64,000 nt of DNA from Ceratopteris richardii (taxonomy: Eukaryota > Streptophyta > Polypodiopsida > Polypodiales > Pteridaceae). The stretch spans positions 47,055,556 to 47,119,555 of the forward strand of contig CM035437.1 in the NCBI GenBank assembly GCA_020310875.1, written 5' to 3'. This document shows, piece after piece, positions 1 to 12,077 of this stretch. The stretch's first letter is position 1; every line of letters starts with the position of its first letter. Position numbers and translations under genes: made by a program. The notes beneath the pieces are model-generated. The model searched no databases. It had not been told where the DNA came from and saw nothing but the letters and a program-made list of their open reading frames with translations.

Positions 1-659
1 ACATAAATCTGATGAATCGGAGAAAAATTCATCCCACCAATGCACCTATTAGAATACAAAAACACTAGAAAATCCCTCAAGGTTCCATACATCATGAAGT
101 CTCAATGTCAAACATAACCTTTCCCAATAAAAGAAGCTCAATCCCATGAATCGTGACCTAGCTACCACCCTGCTTGTCAACTAGTGACTCAATCATATTG
201 AAGTCACTAGCAATGCACCATGTATGTGAACTCAACACTAGATCAAAAATTTGAGACTAGAAAGCAACATGTACACTCTCATGATTTGAAGCATAGAGAT
301 TCAAGAGGCCAAGCCTAAGACCTCGCTAATGAATAATAATCCAAATGGCCTTGCTAGGCACAATCTCTCCCATGTTGACAGTTGAAGTCTATAAGGAGTC
401 CCCAATTGACATACATACATACATACATCACCCTGGACCCATAGGGCCCATAGCCATTAGACAAAAAGACATACTTGTGTCCCTATAGAAGTTTTCCAAA
501 ATGTTGAGTATGGGCCAAAGAAAAATGATGCTCCTAAAGCATCAAAATATCAATAGGGCCACCAATCATGCATTACTAGAGCTCCTATTGCAATCGATCT
601 CTATACCACATAAAACAAGGGCTACCTAACACTTGAGCATTCCATGAGAGGATTGTCAT
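1..659 (-). pseudogene. LINE (L1-type) ORF2 endonuclease remnant, continues beyond the left edge
   Basis: Conceptual minus-strand translation starts at an ATG at 659 with MTILSWNAQ. It continues through DILML-stop-EHHFSLAH and the YA-N segment near 290, and reaches CIASDFNMIES near 205. These match the N-terminus, the QEHH region and the GDFNM-E region of the APE-type endonuclease of plant L1 elements. In the family this domain nicks the target to prime reverse transcription. Several in-frame stops and frame changes show it is dead. One stop is TAG where the family has CAG (Gln). The reverse transcriptase would lie to the left of position 1. A short (ACAT)n tract interrupts the frame at 410-428. 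I see the motif order directly; the family call is inferred from it. Confidence 0.75.
410..428. repeat. (ACAT)n microsatellite inside the LINE remnant
   Basis: About five ACAT units interrupt the decayed endonuclease reading frame. It is the same tetranucleotide family as the much larger tract at 6,150-6,700. Confidence 0.85.
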
Positions 660-1849
660 AGAGCTTTGACAAAACAAGAGGCTGTAGCAGTAGCAAATGG
701 AGCCATCTTTGAGGTTGATTTGGATGGGGAGTAATCTCAGTCCAAGCATCCTTAACATGATACCAACTAATGTGAAAGAGCTTATTAAAGGCTAAACCAA
801 GTGGATTCACCTAGGACAAGATCCCTCTCCTGAACGTGCATCTCCTCATGAATGTAGATATAACAAAGGGCAATATGAGTATTTGCAATCACATACATGG
901 TAAGATGACTCTCCTTGGGGCCAGGAATGAACATAAATTGCATTGTATCCCATGATCAGATGAATAGATGTGTATAGCTGAGCTCACCATGATGATGTGA
1001 GAACTCAATCATCTAGGCATAAACAAAGCACAATGCTCCTTTCAAAATCCAGTCGGGTTGTGAAGATCTACACAAAGGGAAGGAGAAAGCAGCTATTGGG
1101 TCTAGATCCACCAGGCTACAAGAGATAAGGGCCAATGCATAGACCCAAATGGTAGAAGCTGACCTAATCTCCTCTTGGGCACTAAAAAAATGAGAGAACT
1201 CTTAACGAAAATGTTCCAATCATACATGATAGTCAAAATTCACAAGGCCAAGGGGAATATCGATCATGGGGGAAGTACCAATTATCATAGGGGGCCTAGG
1301 TTAGAGCCATCCTACATGTGTTGCATGGCTCACTACAAAGTCATTGTCAAGTAAGCCTTGAGTACTAGGAGTCACAGAGTGTGGGTGGGCATGAATGCTC
1401 TGGTGTGGAAACTGATGCAGGCAAGATCGGAAGCTGTGGTAGTCGAGTCTGGAGGCTCCACAACCATCTCCAACTAGGGGCAACTATTGAATCCTCTTGA
1501 AGTATGTTGAACTGGTTCCTTGTGGGAACATAAATCTATCTAGTGATTGTTGTAGGCCCAACTACTATTGCTTCCCAGGTTGGTTCTAGCCTAAGGAGGG
1601 CAATGAAGGAACAGTTGAGACAGATAGGTTAGAAGTGGTATGATGTCCAAATCACCTCATGGCTGCATAAATTGGCTCAAAGAGGTCTGATGGGGAGAGG
1701 GTGTTGAAGTGCCTTTGGGGGAGGCTATTGAGTTGCCTACTAGGATCAGCATTGGGCCTGCCATCAAGAATGGGAGGGGTAAGCTTTTGCAAGGTGGCCA
1801 ACCTTGTGAGAATCAAAACACTGATTTAGAAGACTAGAGTACTTGACCC
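660..1849. other. Unassigned spacer between LINE ORF2 and ORF1 remnants
   Basis: No recognisable coding segment was found on either strand. Its position between an ORF1-like and an ORF2-like remnant suggests it is decayed LINE sequence or a later insertion. This is inference from position only. Confidence 0.4.
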
Positions 1850-2400
1850 TCTAAACTAATCACTCCCCAAAAAGTAGTGGAAGCTCAGTCTTTGAAGGCA
1901 GGTGAGCCATGTCAGCAATGAGGATTTGAACAGAAGTTATGCCCACTACCTTGGCCACTATTAGAAGTAGTTATTTGCGGAATCTCCAAACAAATACTTA
2001 AGGAGCCACCAATCTATGGCAAAAAAAGCATGTACTCATGATGTAGGTCAGGAAAGCAAGCCATCACTAGAAGCCATGTGCTTCCCTTGGAATGAAAGAG
2101 GAGTAAGTATCTATCGAATGATTGAAGCCATGGACCCATAGTCGAATATAAGCTTGGGCAGCTCGCACCGCAAGTGGCAAAAGCCCAACCATTTGGGTGG
2201 CTACTGCTAGAGTCTCTAACTCCACTCGATAAAACGTGTGACCTAGGATCTAGATATCAACCAATTTTCCAACCTTGGCAAGTAGGCTTCTCTATAGAAT
2301 GTCCCTAAGTTTGCCACGACTAGGACACAAATTGATGATTTTGCAAATAATCGAAGAATCTTGAAGGTGCTCAACTTCAAAAACTAATCTCACTCTACCC
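1850..2400 (-). pseudogene. Probable LINE ORF1 (DUF4283-like) remnant
   Basis: Minus-strand translation in shifting frames gives YIRLWVHGFNHSID, then CFPDLHHEYM, IGGSLSICLEI and VQILIADMAHLPSKTELP. The order (W-x-x-GFN, a PDL-x-EY step, an IG-SL-x-x-L step, then a hydrophobic strand ending LP) resembles the DUF4283 domain of plant L1 ORF1 proteins, which bind nucleic acid. It lies in the right place and orientation relative to the endonuclease remnant at 1-659. Several frameshifts and stops are present. The match is by eye and spread over two frames, so it is moderately uncertain. Confidence 0.45.
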
Positions 2401-5400
2401 TCATTGGTAAGGGAGACTCAAATGGGTGATAGAGAGGAAGTGAGCGAGGGGGCTTCAAAAGAGTCCCTCTGAGGTGCGAGCTCCGAGTCCATTTCTATGT
2501 GCTAGGAACAGGAAAGGAAATGGAGAGAGGAAAAAACTTGATCCTCCAACAATCAAAACTTCCACACCCACACTCGCTAGGTGGAAGGGAGGCCAATGGA
2601 TGGGAAGGAACTAAACGAGAGAAAGGGGGAAAAGGGAGGGGAGTAGGGAATGGGTAAGAAGACCTAAGAGGGGGGTGGGTTGGAGGGAGGTGGGGGAGGA
2701 GGAGGCGAGGTAGAGCTAGGCTTGGCTTTCCAACGTGGAAAGAGAAAGTGTATAAGGTATGTCAAGGAGAGCTATCAAAGGCAGGAGGGAAATGGAGGTG
2801 CAACTAATGGGGAGCTAAGCAAAGGTGAGGATCAAGGTGCATGCAAAAGTCGGGAGGAAATAGGGAAGCTTTCCAAAAAAAGGGGTGAATAGGGTGCTCA
2901 CAACCTCAAACATAGATGGCATGGATGTAGGGAGATGGGAGCATGGGCATAGTGTAGTAGTAGCGAGCTAGAGAAATCAGTCTTGCTATATCATCACTAT
3001 TTTTCACTGTTAACCCTAGAGATATACCTATTTGACCTAAGACTTTTCTACAAAAGTTGGAACCTAAAGTTGTAATTACAAGATAATTTTTAATTAAGAA
3101 GACACAATAGTCCCCTGAGTAATGGTTGATAAACACAGCAATTTACTTAAAGCATTCATACACCATGTGATGAAGTTCCCTTGAGGACTATAGTCTTTAT
3201 GGATAATTACAAAATGTTATTCGGGAAGTTTTTGAATATAGTTTGCAAGGGATGGACTACCTCCATGAGACACTCAATCCCTTCTACTCCTAGCTACAAA
3301 CCTATCAACTTCAATCACCTCCTACAAAAAGTCACGAGATTAGTGTTTGCGTGGTTGTAAGAATGAATGAAATGAGTTGAAAAACTTACATCTTGAACTC
3401 TATCTTCTCATTCTCCTCTCTCTAGATGATGCAAATAAATGTTAGAGTGGGACATCGCACTCTAATCAATGATTGGTGAACCAAGAACCTTTGATTCTAA
3501 TATACTTTCTTGCACATTATTGAACTCTTCTTCAGTGATATGTTGATGTTCACTTTAAGTATGTCTTCACAAACAAATTTTATTGTGTCTACCAATGAGT
3601 CACCATATGGCAACCACTTCTTCTCCAATAATTCATAGGTGCTATTGAAAGGGCACTCTAACATGGTACAAAATGAACTTAGGCATTCATCGAGTCATAA
3701 TCCAAATGCATTTTTGACATCATGTAGAATTAAATATTATTGTCCCTCAATAAGAACCATTGAAATAACTTCTAATTCCACCTTTTGGATATCCACTTTT
3801 GGTTTTGTAGAGGTGGATCATACATGTAATTCTTCCAAATTATCATCTGCAACATGAGGATAAGTTGTTTTGATCATGTCTCTCTCTAATAGGAGATCCA
3901 AGGGTTCATGGGGTGTTTCCTTTTAATCGTCAAAAGCCACCCATAAGAAGATGAGGGATCTCATGAGGAGTTGGATCTGGTACCTCATTCTAAATGAAAA
4001 TTGTGGTAGCAATGAAAGATAGGTATTTTTCACCCATCTTGCATTTCCTATTCAATTTTCAGATTAATGGCACAATCAAGGAGGAACCCTGCTTCCTCAA
4101 CAATTTCTTAGAACCAATTCAAAAAATTTGCAAATGCCTCATCAACTTTTTGAATGTAGATGAGGTCACAAGGAACCCATTTCCCATCATATGGTGGCAT
4201 GTCGATAGAGAAACACAATATATGAACATTCATATATTGAAGTAGCTTGTCCAAGGCATCTGAGTTCATTTGCATGGTACTATGGAGATTAGGAAGTTTG
4301 GAGAGAAGATCATATAGGCCTTGTTGACCTTTATAATATGAATCCTCCAAGAATTCCATAAAACTTTGGCATGCACCCTTGGGAGTTATACAAGTGGAGC
4401 CCGTAACTCACGAACAGACAATGAATTGGTCTATCATTCTCTTCTTAGTTGCAAAGGTGAAAAATGAGGAGACAAAACTTCTATTTACAATTTTTCTAGG
4501 ATTTTTAGTGATAGGCCCCACTTTTTAACATAAGTTAATTTTCTAAAAATTAAAATAGAAATGAGGTTTTAAAAGCGATCACAAATAATAATTAATTCTA
4601 GAAAGCAAAATTTGACATTTGACATCATAACAAAGAAAATAAGCAATAACAATTTTCTTACAAAATAGTTATTGAAAATTTACTGATACAAATAAAGTGT
4701 GGAAAAAATATTCCTGAAGCAAATGTGAAATTATTTTCATTTCAAAAATAGGTTTTCTACACATATTCTACATTGTCTTTACATAAAAAATGATTAAAAT
4801 ATGATGAAAGATCTACGACAATGAAATTTGAGTCCCATCCATGCTCCAATCTATGATGTCCTTGAATTTGTCTCTGAATCTCTTTCTAATCTGTCCACAT
4901 TTTATAACAGAGTAAAACATTATGAAATTCATGAACAATAATGATAGAATAAGATATATATAAATGGAGTCCAACTCTTACCTTGTATTTGAAACTTGAA
5001 ATCATGAAGATCAGCATATCCCATGATAAGTAAGTGCTCTCTTTAGCCAGGTTCCAATGTTGATTAACTAAAACTACATCCATATCGGTGTTGGGTAACT
5101 TTACGTTAATTTCAAATGAAACTAAAGATCCTTGAGATCTTTGTAAAGGTATCCACTCTCCAAGTTTACACATCCAATGATCATAGTAAAAACTAGCATA
5201 CAAAGAAGTAAGATATTTTAAATAGCAAAAGCCTATAACTCTGTCACAAATTTTACAATGATATCTATCCCCTTTTGACAATCCTTCTACGTAACCCCAA
5301 TTTTCTCCGAATAAAATTCCTACCACCTCATATGTAATATCTTTACATAGTTACATTATAGGAGTTTCTAAAAAAAGACCTAGAAATATGAACACAAAGC

Positions 5401-5886
5401 AATGGATTGGTATATTCCAATGTAGACCTATAGATCTAGAAAATCATGCAAATTGCAAAGAGTTATGTATGTCCATTACCATCTTATGCTTAAAAGATGA
5501 TATGAACCAAAAATTAGGTTGTGGCAACTTTAGAATAAGAAGATAAAAAAATTTAATAATCTCTGACCTTCTGTAACTATCATTTGTAGAAGGAACAATG
5601 TATTTGTGTGTGTAAAAGAAGATCCTTTCATGGACAAATTTAGCAAGAGGTATATCTGGAAACACTAATGTCCTAATGTCTACATGTAATGCTTTGAAAG
5701 TTCCTGCAAGACTATGGAGAGGTTGCTATTCTACCAAAGTAGAAGCAAATATGACTCTAACAAAGAAAAACATACTGAGTTCCCTAAGTAAGGCATTCAA
5801 CAACATGAAGCATTTAAAATAGTATGGAAATACTAGTAATAGATAGGATATATAGTTCTATTAGAGTTTTCCAACATCATGGTTGA
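2401..5886. other. Unassigned, AT-rich DNA with no supported gene
   Basis: A purine-rich stretch (G/A on the plus strand) covers roughly 2,500-2,890. The rest is AT-rich. Short open frames occur on the minus strand at 4,108-4,359, 4,886-5,326 and 5,444-5,665. The 4,886-5,326 frame includes CKIC near its start, but I recognise no domain and see no second zinc-binding pair. They could be fragments of an unrecognised element or chance frames. Confidence 0.5.
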
Positions 5887-6152
5887 TGTTGATATATTTA
5901 GGTAGTGACGTGTGTGGCAAAGCTTTGGCATGTATGCTTTGGTCATCTAAATTTTGCTAGTTTGCTATGCTTGCAAAAATCCAGAATGGTGTCTTCTTCG
6001 CCCAAACTTGAGGCACCTGGTAAACATGTATATGAAGGCCTTATTTTGGGAAAAATGAAACATTCCTCCTTCCTAAAAGATGGTTCAGTTCGAGCTACTA
6101 AAAAAATTGCAGCTTGTTCACAGTGATGTCTGTGGTCCTATGCGGACATGCA
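5887..6152 (+). pseudogene. Internally deleted Copia fragment (LTR tip fused to GAG-pre-integrase)
   Basis: The fragment begins TGTTGATATATTTAG, the same start as the Copia1 LTR read in its own sense (complement of the sequence ending at 13,704). After about 30 bp it jumps to coding sequence. That sequence reads KLWHVCFGHLNFASL, an incomplete zinc-binding segment and LQLVHSDVCGPMRT, which correspond to the GAG-pre-integrase and the start of the integrase core. The same module lies on the minus strand at about 11,420-11,640 in Copia1. All of gag and protease are missing. The right end passes directly into the tetranucleotide tract. It is a dead deletion derivative or a template-switch product. 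Confidence 0.7.
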
Positions 6153-6460
6153 TGCATGTATGTATGTATGTATGTATGTATGTATGTATGTATGTATGTA
6201 TGTATGTATGTATGTATGTATGTGTGTGTGTATGTATGTATGCATGTATGTATGTAATGTATGCATGTATGTATTTGTGTATATATGTATGTATGTATCT
6301 CTATATGTAAGAATGTATGTATATATGTATGTATATAAAGTATGTATGAATGTATGTATGTATGGAAAGTATTTATATATGTATGAATGCATGCATGCAT
6401 GTATGTATGTATGTATGTATGTATGTATGTACTTAAATATGTATGTATGTATGTGTGTAC

Positions 6461-6491
<31 letters not shown>

Positions 6492-6567
6492 TGTATGTAT
6501 GTATGTATGTATGTATTCATGTATGTATATATGTATGTATATATGTACAAATATATATGTATGTAAA

Positions 6568-6598
<31 letters not shown>

Positions 6599-6700
6599 TG
6601 GATGTATGCATGTATGTAAAGTATATTTGTATCTATGTATGTATGTATGTATGTATATATTTATTTATGCATGTAAGTATGTATTTACATATGTAACTAT
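6150..6700. repeat. Long (TATG)n microsatellite, interrupted
   Basis: About 550 bp of TATG/TGTA units with scattered point changes (TGTG, TATA, GCATG). All frames look open because no pure repeat frame contains a stop; the resulting Cys/Met/Tyr/Val or His/Ile/Thr/Tyr strings are not proteins. Confidence 0.97.
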
Positions 6701-7079
6701 GCATGCCATGTATAACACCATATGGCCAAAAAATTGCAAAAATTTCCAATTGTAGGGAACTTAGAAAAAATAACTATAAGGCTCACATGCCATTAGCAAA
6801 AAGGGCTCTCATGCTATTATTATATAAGGCACCCATGCCCTAACAAAAAAAAGGGACACTAAGGCCATCCAACCACGTGAAAAATTTTTATTCGACCTTG
6901 ATAAATACATTCCACCTATAAAAGACATTCTACCTACAAAAAGACATTCTACAAAAAAAAATCATTCAATCTATATGTTTGCGGGTGTGTGTGTTTCTAG
7001 AGGTATTGGATCCCCATTAGTAAAGATTTAGAATGAAAGGTTCATGGATGATTTTTGGATGAGTTCAAAGGCAAATACC
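6701..7079. other. Unassigned short interval
   Basis: AT-rich sequence between the microsatellite and the gypsy gag remnant. I recognise nothing specific in it; it may be leader sequence of G0. Confidence 0.4.
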
Positions 7080-8560
7080 TTTATGAAGGTATTTGACTTG
7101 GAACTCATCAATGAGGTACAACTATGGCTACTTATCAAGGAGAACAAATAGTCCTAGAAATAGGTATCATCCTGATTTGGGAAGGCCTTTCAGGCCTCAT
7201 AAAATGGAAAATTGCACGATCGATTCCTAAGAGGCCCATGGTGATCCTCATGATCATGTCATAAACTTTAAACAAATTCTTCATTAGAAGCAAGTAATGA
7301 TTTATTTACACAATATGAAGTTTTTGAGCTAACATTGAAAGGATCTACTTTATCTACGTTCCAAAGATTATAGATTTAGGAATCTCGAGCTTTGGAATGG
7401 CTACTCAAAGAATGTATAGGTGAATTTTTAAAATGAGGAGTTTGGCATGAAAACTCCTCCCCAATCCAAAATTTTAAATAATCTTCCTTAGAATATGTGC
7501 AATTAGAACCGGAAAAAACCTAAGCAATTATCCTTAGAGGAGAAAAGATCGTTCGTCATGGATGGATTAACTAGTAGTGAGATGCAAACAATAGTCTAGA
7601 TTTCAAACCCTTGTAATGTGCATGAACATATCAAGGAGTGTATCGATTAGGTAGATAATATTGATAAAGATTTAAATATCCTAGAGGAATATCCCAAGTG
7701 ATGAATAATCTCAAGTATTCAATAATAATCTTCCATTAGTTATTTTTCCAATAGGATTGCAAAGAAATTAAATCTCACTATACACTCTAAAAGAAATCAA
7801 TAAGAACGACCACCACTAGTTGGGAATGTCTTAGATATGAAGGTGACCATTTGATGCACTCTTACCCTAGAAAAGAGTGGGTATATGGCAATAGGCCACC
7901 CCAAATAGAAGAAACATGTACTTTTGTGTTATCTAGCAAAAATAGACCAATCATTCCACAATCGAGTGTGTTTATAAGAGAATAAATGTGAGACAAGCCA
8001 CACTTGACCTTAAGGTTATCAAGAACCATCCCCTTATTAACATTATCAACAAAAATATCCACAATGATGAGATCAACCTTATGGCACAAGATTGCCTTAT
8101 TAAGCACCTAGAACTAGGTAGGATCAATAGGAGCCTCATCAAACATAGTTCATGGGTAGATAACAACCACCTCATCTAAAACAAGTAGCCTTGTGAAGTA
8201 TAAGGTTATATAAAATTTTGAAAGGGAACTAATTCCAATAATGAATTTCATGATTGATTCTAGAAACTTAGAGACAAGCAATGATTAGAATTATGAAAGC
8301 TCTTATGAGGATTGTGTCAAAGAACCAATAAATTATACTCCAAGGCATGTTTATGAATCTTAGGGTTGGGTTGAATGCCATTGGAGTTATGGAGATACTA
8401 AGCTAGAGTACTCTAGATTCTGGTATAAACATCCAAAAAATCAAGAAAACTCTAGAGGAGTGTCATCACAAAGGACTCAAATGCAAAGAGGTCCCTATAA
8501 CGATTGTAATGGTGACATGCATGTGCCATCACCTTCACCAAAGGTATACTTTGTATTTTG
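7080..8560 (+). pseudogene. G0: decayed Ty3/gypsy gag (left half, interrupted by Copia1)
   Basis: Translation across frames gives GDPHDHVINFKQIL, then FTQYEVFELTLKGSTLSTF, a MDGL segment, a broken zinc-knuckle segment (YEGDHLMHSYP) and VYFVFC at the right edge. Each aligns in order with gag of G1 and G2, for example GDPYDHVAQFRQVL, FTQYNAFGLTLRNTAL and the fourth knuckle beginning GFC. The frame resumes at 13,710 with EGCKVDHLLKD, so Copia1 inserted inside the fourth knuckle. Many stops and frameshifts make this an old, dead member of the same broad lineage as G1 and G2. Confidence 0.75.
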
Positions 8561-8790
8561 TGTTGGATTTAGATGTCTGCGGAAGCACGGGAACAACACA
8601 AGGAAGAAGAAGAAGCTTGGAGCACAACACACCATACTGAATGTATTACCACTAGAATGTAAAAAGATAAGTAGCCTATTAGGGCAATAGGCATATATAC
8701 AGGTCGGGGGAAAAAAACTCCTGAAGAGGGAAGAAAGTGCCCCGGTGGTCCTAGTGTGTTCACACACATCACTGCCTAAATATATCAACA
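8561..8790 (-). repeat. Copia1 3' LTR
   Basis: 230 bp, TG...CA bounded, the 3' LTR for the minus-strand element. It is followed on its right by a polypurine tract (on the minus strand) at 8,791-8,805. Confidence 0.92.
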
Positions 8791-8805
8791 AATCCCCCTT
8801 GGGAG
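8791..8805 (-). promoter_or_regulatory. Copia1 polypurine tract
   Basis: On the minus strand this reads CTCCCAAGGGGGATT directly before the 3' LTR, the expected place for plus-strand priming. Confidence 0.75.
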
Positions 8806-8944
8806 TGATGCGGTGAACAAGTAGCTGACACTCATGTATAAGGAAGTGCCAAGCTATGTGGAAATCACTCCACAAAAGGAAGTAAGCCCAAAGCTTTGCG
8901 GAAAGCTTCAAACTTCCCCCTAGGCAAAGCCTTCCGAAAAAGGT

Positions 8945-11900
8945 CTACAATGTTCTCCTGCGTGGGCACATATGCCAAGCTGATCTCCCTACCAGAGAAC
9001 CTCTCCCTGACATAATGATATGCACCTCAATGTGCTTAGTGGGAGCATGGAACATAGGGTTCCTCGCAACTGCCAATGCACTATGAGTGTCAGTGAAGAT
9101 GGTGGTGGTAGAAGACTCACCAACACCCAAATCATCCATAAGGCGTCCGAGCCACACACACTCAACAGTCACTGTGAAAGCTGCCCTATACTCAGCCTCA
9201 CAACTGGAAGTGGCCACAGTAGGCTGCTTCTTGCTCAACCAAGATATACATGAGCTACCAAGCATGAAGCAAAAGCCACTAGTGGACACATGAGTGTCAT
9301 AGCAACCAGACCAATCAGTGTCAGAAAAAGCATGCAAATTTGGCGATAGTGATCCCCCCTTGGGATAAAACAACCCAAGTATCTGAGTACCACTCAAGTA
9401 GCGAAAGATGCGCTTAACCGCTTGCCAATGCTTGACTCTTGGGCAATGCATAAACCTGCTCATCTGTGAGAAAGAAAACTGAATATCTGGCCGAGTAATG
9501 CATAAGTAAATCAGGCATCCAACAACCTTCTGATAGAGAACAACATCAAATGCATCTCCAACATCAGGAACACTCAATCATAAACCTGTCTCCATAGGAG
9601 TGGCAATGTGTTTACATTCTTCAAGGCCAAAACAATGCAATAATGTGTCAATGTATTTTGTTTGACACAAAGCCATTCCACAATCAACGTGCATAAACTG
9701 AATGCCCAAATAGTGATGCAAATTCCCCCAAATAAGACATCTCAAATGAGGCATGCAAATCAGCCTTAAAATGAGCAATATGCCTCTCATGAGGACTAGT
9801 GAACAACATGTCATCAACATAAACCACAATGATGAGAAGTACATCATTAGCACACTTAACATATAAGGTGCTTTCAGTGTCATTGTTCTCAAAACCATGT
9901 GCAATCAGATAGGCATGTATCTTCTCATACCAAGCACGTGGTGCTTGCTTTAAACCATATAATGCCTTCTTTAACCTGCACACCTAGTTTTCATGCCCTT
10001 TCTGCACAAAGCCACAGGGTTGAAAAACATACACTTCTTCATGCAAGTTGCCATTCAAAAATGCTTTGATGTCCAACTGATGTACATTCCAACCATGATG
10101 GGTTGCAAGTGCACAGATGCTCCAAACAGTAGTCATACGGCATGTAGGTGCAAAAGTCTCATCAAAATCAATGCCTCTTTCCTATTCATAACCCTTTGCA
10201 ACAAGGCTAGCCTTATACCTATCAACTGTTCCATCAGGCTTATGCTTCAGCTTGTATACCCACTTAGTGCCAATGGCCTTCTTGATAGGAGGCAAGTCAC
10301 ATAAAGACTAGGTACCATTTTTCATGATAGCATCATATTCAAATTGCATTGCAGCCATCCAATGTTCAGAACTTTGTGCTTCATCAAACGAAACGGGCTT
10401 AGTCTCATCACAGAGACAAGATGCAGCCATAGCATAGCAATGTGATGCAAAAGAGGCACTATGAGAGCCTAAATGAGTACGATGTGACAGAGGTGCATCT
10501 AATTTGTTGTCATGCAAAGTCTGCACCAACCATTTTGGCATAGTTTTTCCCTCCTCAATATCAACTCTCTCATCAACAAGTGCATCATGTAAATCTACAT
10601 AAAAAATGGGATGATCTGCATCATCACATGAGACCTACAAAGCTTGAGAAGTTGCCTCATTAGGACTAGCACTAGACCGTCCACCTGTAAAAAAAAATCC
10701 AGCAAAGTATCATACATGTCTTTGGAGCTAACAAATGTCTCCTCAGTACATGAAAGCAATGGTTGAATACATCTTCGAGAAAAACAACATCACGGCTAAC
10801 CAGAATGCATTTAGTCTGTGGATGATATAGACGATAGCTTTTACTTTCAAAACTGTACCCAACAAAAATACATTTTACTGCTTTATCATCCCATTTTCTG
10901 TGATGTTGTTGAGGCACTAATGCATATGCCAAACAACCAAAAACATGCAGATGAGCAACAAATGGTTTGCAATCATGCTAAGCCTCATATGGAGTGATAG
11001 ACTACAGTGCTTTAGTGGGACACCTGTTAAGTACATATGTTGCACACATGACAGCTTCAAGCCAAAAACTATGTGGTAGAGCCTAACTCTTGACCATACA
11101 CCTTGCCATCTCCATGAGTGACCTGTTCTTTTGTTTAGCAACTCCATTCTATTGAGATGTATACGACACTGTACACTGGTGTTTTATCCCACGTTCACCC
11201 AAAAATGCATTAAATCAGAAGACATAGATTCCCCCCCTTGATCAGAAGGGAGGATGCCCATTTTACATGCTGACAAATTTCTAGCCAAAACCAAAAACTG
11301 TTTGAAGCCCATGAACACTTTGGACTTTTCTTTCAATGGATATCTGCATGCATGGCTAGAAAATTCATCAATGAAAGTCACAAAGTAGAGATAATTTCCA
11401 AAAGAAGGTGTCTGCATAGGACCACAAACATCACTATGTACAAGCTGCAATTTCTAAGTAGCCCGAATTGAACCATCTTTTGGAAAGGAGGAATGCTGCA
11501 TTTTGCCCAAAATACAACCTTCACATACATGTTTTTTGGGTGCCTCAAGCTTGGGCAAAGAAGACACCATATCAAATTTCTATAGGTGTAGCCAACTAGC
11601 AAAATCCAGATGACCAAAGCATGCATGCCAAAGCTTTGCATCTGACATAGCCTAAGAATCATGTACTGCACATGCCGAATCATTCATAGATCTTTCATAG
11701 TCTATGAGCTTATACAACCCATTACATATAATGCTAGAAGCAATAATCACATTGCCATTTGACAGATCATGAACTATACATCTGTCATCAACAAATTTCA
11801 CAACCAAGCCAATCTTGGCTAATGCAAAAACTGATAACAGATTTTTCTTGATCCTTGGCACAAACAAAGCATTTGATAAAGTGAAAGAACTACCATCAGC

Positions 11901-12074
11901 AGTAGTCAGAATGATCTTAACAACTCCCATAACAGGATAAGAGGAGTTGTTGGCGCATGTGATAGTATTCCCTGTAGGGGAAGGCTCAAGTGAAGAGAAG
12001 AAACTGCGCTGCGAGGTAATATGTTTGGTCGCCCCACTGTCAAAGTACCAAACATCTGAGTCTACTATAGACAT
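8945..12074 (-). pseudogene. Copia1 pol: protease, integrase, reverse transcriptase, RNase H (broken)
   Basis: Minus-strand fragments in order are: WYFDSGATKHIT (protease DSG); a GAG-pre-integrase segment; QLVHSDVCGPM and SDQGGE (integrase Asp positions); [32 protein letters not shown] (RT); and RNase H with SDTDWSG, SCEAEYRAA and FTDTHSALA. In the integrase the usual catalytic Glu after NGV-A is a Lys codon (11,134-11,136). Three codons before it a TAG replaces the expected Gln. The frame shifts several times. Substrates and roles are as for any copia polyprotein; this copy cannot encode an active one. Confidence 0.9.
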
Positions 12075-12077
12075 GCA

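Noticed and set aside
2680-2892. 70-codon frame starting MEGGGGGGGE
   Set aside because: Low-complexity purine-rich DNA with no homologue recognised.
4886-5326. 146-codon minus-strand frame with a CKIC motif
   Set aside because: Only one Cys pair, no second half of a zinc finger and no recognised family. Left as unassigned rather than called a gene.
6098-6696. Open frames of 150-180 codons on both strands
   Set aside because: They are translations of the (TATG)n microsatellite and have no protein-like composition.
8460-8911. Frames of 67-138 codons around the Copia1 3' LTR
   Set aside because: They run across the G0/LTR junction or lie antisense in the LTR and match nothing in the element's proteins.
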